Source of the DNA: Pararheinheimera marina | Lineage (GTDB): Bacteria; Pseudomonadota; Gammaproteobacteria; Enterobacterales; Alteromonadaceae | Length of the DNA stretch: 64,000 nt | Assembly: GCF_042654345.1 (NCBI RefSeq) | Contig: NZ_JBHSGB010000005.1 | Location: 315,885 to 379,884 of the forward strand | Reading direction: 5' to 3' | Part shown: piece after piece, positions 60,612 to 64,000 of the stretch | Numbering within the stretch: position 1 is the stretch's first letter | How the letters are laid out: every line of letters begins with the position of its first letter | Translations under genes and position numbers: made by a program | Notes under the pieces: generated by a model | The model's database searches: none | What the model saw: the letters and a program-made list of their open reading frames with translations, nothing else | What the model was told of the DNA's origin: nothing

Positions 60612-61931
60612 ATGAAGGTCTCTCAAAAAATCACAGACGCTGTTATTGCGAACGTACCAGCCGAAGTTAAGCGCGTGGTAGATACCGAGATCAGAGGTTT
60701 TTACCTTGATGTGGGTGCGCAAAAAGCCGATGGCAGCCGCAGAATGAGTTATTACCTGTATTACCGCATTGGTGGCCGTAATGGTACTGAACGCCGCTAC
60801 AAGATTGGGGAAGCCGCTGTGATGACGGCAGGCCAGGCAAGGGCTGAAGCCAAAAAGCTGAAAAGCCGAGTGATCCTGAACGAAGATGTATTTTTAACCC
60901 GCAAGAATGAACAGAGACGGCTTGAGCACGAAGAAGATACAGGGCCAGATATAAACCTGCTGGCTGACGAATTTATGCGTATTTATGTTGCCAATCAACG
61001 TAAACGACCCGAAGAGGTTGAACGCATGTTAAAAGCTGACATTAGGCCAACCTTGGGCGAGTTAAAGCTAGGAAAACTAAAAGCCAGAGACATCATTACG
61101 CTTGGCCTTGATCCTATCGTTGCGCGGGGTTCCAGAGTTCAGGCAAATAAAACGCTGTCTTTGTTAAAGCAAATGCTGGGCTTTGGCATTGGCCGTGGCT
61201 TACTCGAAAGTAATGTACTATCTCATGTACAACGGGTAAATATTGGTGGCAATGAGATACCCCGTGATCGAGTGTTGAGCCATGAAGAGATTGAGAAAGT
61301 GTTTAAAAAACTGCCTCAACTAAACATACATCACCAGATCATCACTGTGCTGAAGCTCATCGTATTAACAGGCTGTCGCTCTAATGAAATTTGTCAGGCA
61401 CGGTGGAGCGAGGTCGACTTTCAGCAAAATATTTGGGTCATCCCTAAGGAGCGGGTAAAAGCAACGCTGTCCAGGGCCAAGGTGCATAAGGTGCCATTGA
61501 CTCCTATTGTTGTTTCTATCCTAGCCGAACTAAAAGCTGCTTACGGCTATTTAAATTCACCCTATATTTTGCCGTCACTGACACCGGCATCCTGCTTGCC
61601 TGGGCAAAAAGCGTTGGATAAACGCTCTGTAGCCCGCGCTATTAAGCGGAACCTGTCAAAGCTTGGTGTCGATCCCTTTGTACCACATGATTTACGCGCA
61701 ACTTTTGCGACGCGATTAGGTGATGATGGCTTAGACGTTGACCCTTTTATCGTCGAAAAGCTGCTGAATCACTCGCTAGGAGGTGTAGCAGGTAAATACA
61801 ACCGCAACGAATACCTTGAAAAGCGCAGCAATGCTCTAAATCGCTGGCACGAGAGCATTAGCCCTTCGTTAGGTAAAGTTGCAAATGATGAAATAGCAGA
61901 CTTAGTTCCAAGGTTGATAAAAACCAGATGA
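60612..61931 (+). CDS. int: Tyrosine recombinase (island integrase)
   Basis: A 439-residue phage-type integrase that would insert the island at tRNA-Pro. The N-terminal arm-binding domain (about 1-90: GFYLDVGAQKADGSRRMSYYLYYRIGG, YKIGEAAVMTAGQARAEAKKL) is of the DUF4102 type. A core-binding SAM-like domain spans about 115-215. The catalytic domain (about 225-420) has Arg in LTGCRSNEICQARW, Lys in the beta-hairpin AKVHKVPLTP, HxxR in VPHDLRATFATRL, a later His in LLNHSLGG and the nucleophile Tyr in AGKYNRNEY. All active-site residues are present, so it may be functional. The stop overlaps the next start by ATGA. Confidence 0.94.
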   Translation: MKVSQKITDAVIANVPAEVKRVVDTEIRGFYLDVGAQKADGSRRMSYYLYYRIGGRNGTERRYKIGEAAVMTAGQARAEAKKLKSRVILNEDVFLTRKNEQRRLEHEEDTGPDINLLADEFMRIYVANQRKRPEEVERMLKADIRPTLGELKLGKLKARDIITLGLDPIVARGSRVQANKTLSLLKQMLGFGIGRGLLESNVLSHVQRVNIGGNEIPRDRVLSHEEIEKVFKKLPQLNIHHQIITVLKLIVLTGCRSNEICQARWSEVDFQQNIWVIPKERVKATLSRAKVHKVPLTPIVVSILAELKAAYGYLNSPYILPSLTPASCLPGQKALDKRSVARAIKRNLSKLGVDPFVPHDLRATFATRLGDDGLDVDPFIVEKLLNHSLGGVAGKYNRNEYLEKRSNALNRWHESISPSLGKVANDEIADLVPRLIKTR

Positions 61932-62308
61932 AAGACTTTGAAGAGTTGTTAGCAAGCCCTGAACTACGGCCGTTCATTCCGGCCATTCACGAATTACAAC
62001 AGCGCCTTGCAGGAATGGAAAATTACCATCCTGAGTTGGCTTTTACTTTAGACGGTCACTATCAGACAGAGGAAGAGTTGTTCTCAGCCCTGTTGAGCCA
62101 AAGTGCCTTTTCTGCTGATGTAACCAATGAGTGTGGATATACTTGGGATGTTGTTGTCGAGTCTTTTCAGGTGTTTGCTGAGCGAAGCGCAGAAATTAAA
62201 TTTTGTGTTGGAGATTGTGATGCCGACAAGATATGTGGCATTAGCTTATGGTTAATTAAGCTGTGCAATTGGGTAGACACTGGCCTATATAGTCTGGTTA
62301 AACACTAA
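61928..62308 (+). CDS. Hypothetical protein coupled to integrase
   Basis: 126 residues, MKDFEELLASPELRPFIPAIHELQQRLAGMENYHPELAFTLDG..., acidic and largely helical, with five Cys residues mostly in the C-terminal half (ECGYT, FCVGDCDADKICG, KLCNW). No family was recognised. The start overlaps the integrase stop (ATGA), so it is co-translated and may act with it, for example as a directionality or regulatory factor. This is inference; no helix-turn-helix is visible. The base composition is A/T-richer than the core genome. Confidence 0.7.
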   Translation: MKDFEELLASPELRPFIPAIHELQQRLAGMENYHPELAFTLDGHYQTEEELFSALLSQSAFSADVTNECGYTWDVVVESFQVFAERSAEIKFCVGDCDADKICGISLWLIKLCNWVDTGLYSLVKH

Positions 62309-62396
62309 TCATGACTGCACCGATTTTAATGCGGCTCAGATTCTTGTCTTTAAACACTCTGTCGATTACCATGTAACCTTGATTAAGGGAGGCCTT

Positions 62397-62573
62397 ATGT
62401 CAATTTATGAACTAACACAAAAAGTCAAAACAGCAGGTCAGACACGCACACATGAGCAACGCATCAAATTGCTTAAGGATGCACATGTGCTCGATTCAAA
62501 AGGCCGTTTTGATGAAAGATTCTTCAGATCTTCAAAAACTTGCGACGCTCAAACATCGTCTGACAAGACCTAA
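62397..62573 (+). CDS. Small protein upstream of ART gene (candidate antitoxin or partner)
   Basis: A 58-residue protein, MSIYELTQKVKTAGQTRTHEQRIKLLKDAHVLDSKGRFDERFFRSS..., with a strong AAGGGAGG site four bases before ATG 62397. It is basic and helical at the N-terminus, with a short LDSKGRFDERFF turn. Its stop shares TAATG with the next gene, so the two are translationally coupled. The size and position are those of an antitoxin, immunity or adaptor partner, but no domain can be named. Confidence 0.75.
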   Translation: MSIYELTQKVKTAGQTRTHEQRIKLLKDAHVLDSKGRFDERFFRSSKTCDAQTSSDKT

Positions 62574-63205
62574 TGTATTCGTCAAAGCCTGCGATTGTCT
62601 ATGGTTTCCACGGTCTGGATAAAGACGTAGCCATCAAAATCCTAAATCAAAAATCTGAGTTTAAGCACAGCAACAATAAGTATGATTGGCTGGGTAATGG
62701 GGTTTATTTTTGGGAAAATAACCTAGAACGAGCTCATCAGTATGCCGTTCAAGATAGTCAGCGTGATAATTCTAATGTTAAATCTCCTTTTGTTCTTGGC
62801 GCTGTAATTGAGCTTGGTAACTGCTTGGACCTTCTCGATCAAAAATACAATGACTTCCTCAAAGTTGCTTACGAACAACTAAAAAATGACTTAGTGGCTG
62901 AGGGCAAACTACTACCGGAAAATAAGCCTTTTGGAACAAAAGATTTCGATTTCAAAGCTCGCGAGCTTGATTGTGCAGTAATTCGTTATGCGTGTGCATT
63001 GGCCAAAGAACAAGGTGAGCCTTTTGACTCTGTGAGGGCCGCTTTTATCGAAGGCAATCCACTTTACGAAGGTGCAAGATTTTTTTCTGAAAATCATATT
63101 CAACTAGCCATCATTAACCCTGACTGCATTAAAGGCATCTTTCTTCCAAGAAAGTCGACTCAACAAATTGAATTTGCAGAAGAAAAGCCAAGCGCCAAAG
63201 GTTAA
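62573..63205 (+). CDS. Putative PARP-like ADP-ribosyltransferase
   Basis: A 210-residue soluble protein. It shows a PARP/ART-like triad layout: His13 in VYGFHGLDKDVAIKIL, Tyr45 in YDWLGNGVYFWENN (compare G.G.YF of PARP), and Glu173 in FFSENHIQLAIINPDCIKGIFLP, which fits the late Glu-strand of ART folds. Further blocks are FVLGAVIELGNCLDL and ELDCAVIRYACALAKEQG. I recall similar proteins as uncharacterised, widespread and mobile. It follows a small gene in a tRNA-Pro island, so a toxin or anti-phage effector role is likely but unproven. No signal peptide, so it acts inside the cell. The alternative is a non-catalytic ART-fold protein. Confidence 0.7.
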   Translation: MYSSKPAIVYGFHGLDKDVAIKILNQKSEFKHSNNKYDWLGNGVYFWENNLERAHQYAVQDSQRDNSNVKSPFVLGAVIELGNCLDLLDQKYNDFLKVAYEQLKNDLVAEGKLLPENKPFGTKDFDFKARELDCAVIRYACALAKEQGEPFDSVRAAFIEGNPLYEGARFFSENHIQLAIINPDCIKGIFLPRKSTQQIEFAEEKPSAKG

Positions 63206-63314
63206 ATCTTCTTTTTAACGCACTAATGTTAGTTAGGATGATGTGCATCACGCGTTTACTGTACAATTTCTTGGGTAATCTTCGGTAAAAGTTCTCCAAT
63301 AGGAGCAACCGCCA

Positions 63315-63584
63315 ATGAAGCGCATATTGACCAAGCGAAACAAAGCCCGGCAATCCCGGGCTCTGTCATTGTTTGGCTTTCCCACCAAGCCTGTTTTATT
63401 CAGACCGATTGGCCCCTGGCCGAAAGTAGAAGTCGATAATTTCTTTGTCTGTCGACGACGCCAAAAGCGGATGGACAGAAAGAGTGCTGCGCTTGACGTA
63501 ACTCCAGAAATGGTAACCGCATTTCTGCAGGGCCAGCCATCTGAGCTGCTAATGCAACTGTTGCCAAGTGAACAAACAGCTTAA
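63315..63584 (+). CDS. Small basic hypothetical protein
   Basis: 89 residues, with a very basic N-terminus (MKRILTKRNKARQSRALSLFG) and an acidic/helical C-terminus (LDVTPEMVTAFLQGQPSELLMQLLPSEQTA). AGGAG lies nine bases before the ATG. No family was recognised. A hairpin AGCCCGG-CAATC-CCGGGCT inside the coding region (63344-63362) resembles a minus-strand terminator, which weakens the call. The separate basic and acidic halves are protein-like, so I keep it at low confidence. Confidence 0.45.
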   Translation: MKRILTKRNKARQSRALSLFGFPTKPVLFRPIGPWPKVEVDNFFVCRRRQKRMDRKSAALDVTPEMVTAFLQGQPSELLMQLLPSEQTA

Positions 63585-63919
63585 GGTAGTTGTATACCAT
63601 GTGCAGTTTAGGGTAGATGTGCCACCAAAGCGGCAGTTGTGTAGTTGTGCGTCGCATGACGTCTCCTCAAATTCAATTATATTCATTTGCTCTGCAGGCC
63701 GTGGACCAGCTGCAATGCAGTCTGGCATCACGACAAATTCAAGCGATACCTATGCTACACATCTGAAAGGGCAATATTGTCCAGCAAAAAAATAAAGTTC
63801 CTGGCTATTAAGGCTGTTCTACATGTGGAATTTGGACGGTAAGCAGGAAGGGTGAATAGAGCTGAAAAAACGTTAGCGAAGATAAACCTCTGTAATATCA
63901 GTGCATGCTTCGGCTGATT
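63585..63919. other. Non-coding island spacer
   Basis: 335 bases where I see no supported gene; open frames on both strands lack ribosome-binding sites and protein-like composition. It ends where the 23-bp repeat array starts. Confidence 0.5.
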
Positions 63920-64000
63920 CCGATCACTCATTTCGGTCCAATCCGATCACCCATTTCGGTTTAATCCGATCGCCTATTTCGGTTTTATCCGATCACTTTT
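63920..64000. mobile_element. Terminal repeat array of an IS21-family-like element (end only)
   Basis: Three full 23-base units (63920-63942, 63943-63965, 63966-63988) and a partial one (63989-64000) each start CCGATC and carry TTTCGGT. Multiple in-phase repeats of this CCGATCxCxxATTTCGGT kind occur at the ends of IS21-family elements as transposase-binding sites. The transposase genes istA/istB would lie beyond 64000. The outer boundary is probably within 63900-63920 (TGCTTCGGCTGATT), but the exact end cannot be set from one side. Confidence 0.75.

Noticed and set aside
60473..60670. 65-codon open frame before the integrase
   Set aside because: It overlaps the integrase start, lacks a ribosome-binding site and has no protein-like pattern.
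63344..63362. Plus-strand terminator hairpin
   Set aside because: No T-run follows on the plus strand; on the minus strand it has a T-rich tail but no gene upstream to end.
63568..63795. 75-codon open frame after the small basic ORF
   Set aside because: No ribosome-binding site at a sensible distance, low-complexity Ser/Cys composition and overlap with the preceding gene.
63920..64000. CRISPR array as an explanation for the 23-bp units
   Set aside because: The units abut without unique spacers and share almost their whole length, so they are tandem repeats, not repeat-spacer units.

Overview
The window looks like chromosomal DNA of a heterotrophic gammaproteobacterium of the Alteromonadales/Chromatiaceae type, and Rheinheimera or a close relative is the best guess. 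This rests on protein character and gene order (asnS, lrp-ftsK-lolA-rarA-crcB-serS, serT-yccA-tus, zapC-pyrD, proQ-prc), not on any search. About 60 kb is densely packed core genome, mostly on the minus strand. The last ~3.7 kb is an accessory region.

Layout. 1-2.3 kb: end of asnS, a small secreted protein, two palindromic repeats, and a YdjA nitroreductase. 2.3-7.4 kb: glgC-glgA (glycogen synthesis from glucose-1-phosphate) and fadH. 7.5-11.8 kb, plus strand: sppA, tRNA-Ser(UGA) on the opposite strand, yccA and a complete tusDCBE set for tRNA 2-thiouridine sulfur relay. 12-19.2 kb: serS, crcB, rarA, lolA, ftsK and lrp, with ald divergent from lrp. 20.5-24 kb: small conserved proteins, an acyltransferase, zapC and pyrD. 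24.1-29 kb: a very large NAD-dependent glutamate dehydrogenase. 29.2-36.2 kb: an envelope cluster made of an RND/MMPL permease, a YCF48-type propeller, a DUF1329 protein and a DUF1302 outer-membrane protein. 36.4-49 kb: DUF2835-pepN, nhaC, proQ-prc, msrC, a SIMPL protein, a second M1 peptidase and an unusual Ser/Thr kinase. 49-59.7 kb: the branched-chain 2-oxoacid dehydrogenase operon (bkdA1-A2-B), astE, a DMT permease, a secreted lamin-tail/endonuclease I nuclease, a LysR-sbtA divergent pair and a YhbW-like oxidoreductase.

Accessory end. At 59.9-60.4 kb a frameshifted outer-membrane channel fragment is followed by the 3' half of a tRNA-Pro(GGG) gene without its 5' half. This marks the left edge of an integrated island. 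Inside it lie a tyrosine recombinase, an uncharacterised 126-residue protein, and a translationally coupled pair: a 58-residue protein and a 210-residue protein with a PARP-like ADP-ribosyltransferase signature (His13, Tyr45, Glu173). A further small ORF follows. The window stops inside a 23-bp tandem repeat array of the kind seen at the ends of IS21-family elements.

The core genes point to amino-acid and protein-based catabolism: ald, NAD-GDH, Bkd, AstE, PepN and a second M1 peptidase. There is also a substantial envelope-maintenance set (LolA, SppA, Prc, FtsK, YccA). The best candidates for undescribed biology are the island's ART gene pair, the RND-YCF48-DUF1329-DUF1302 cluster and the kinase with an unassigned C-terminal domain.
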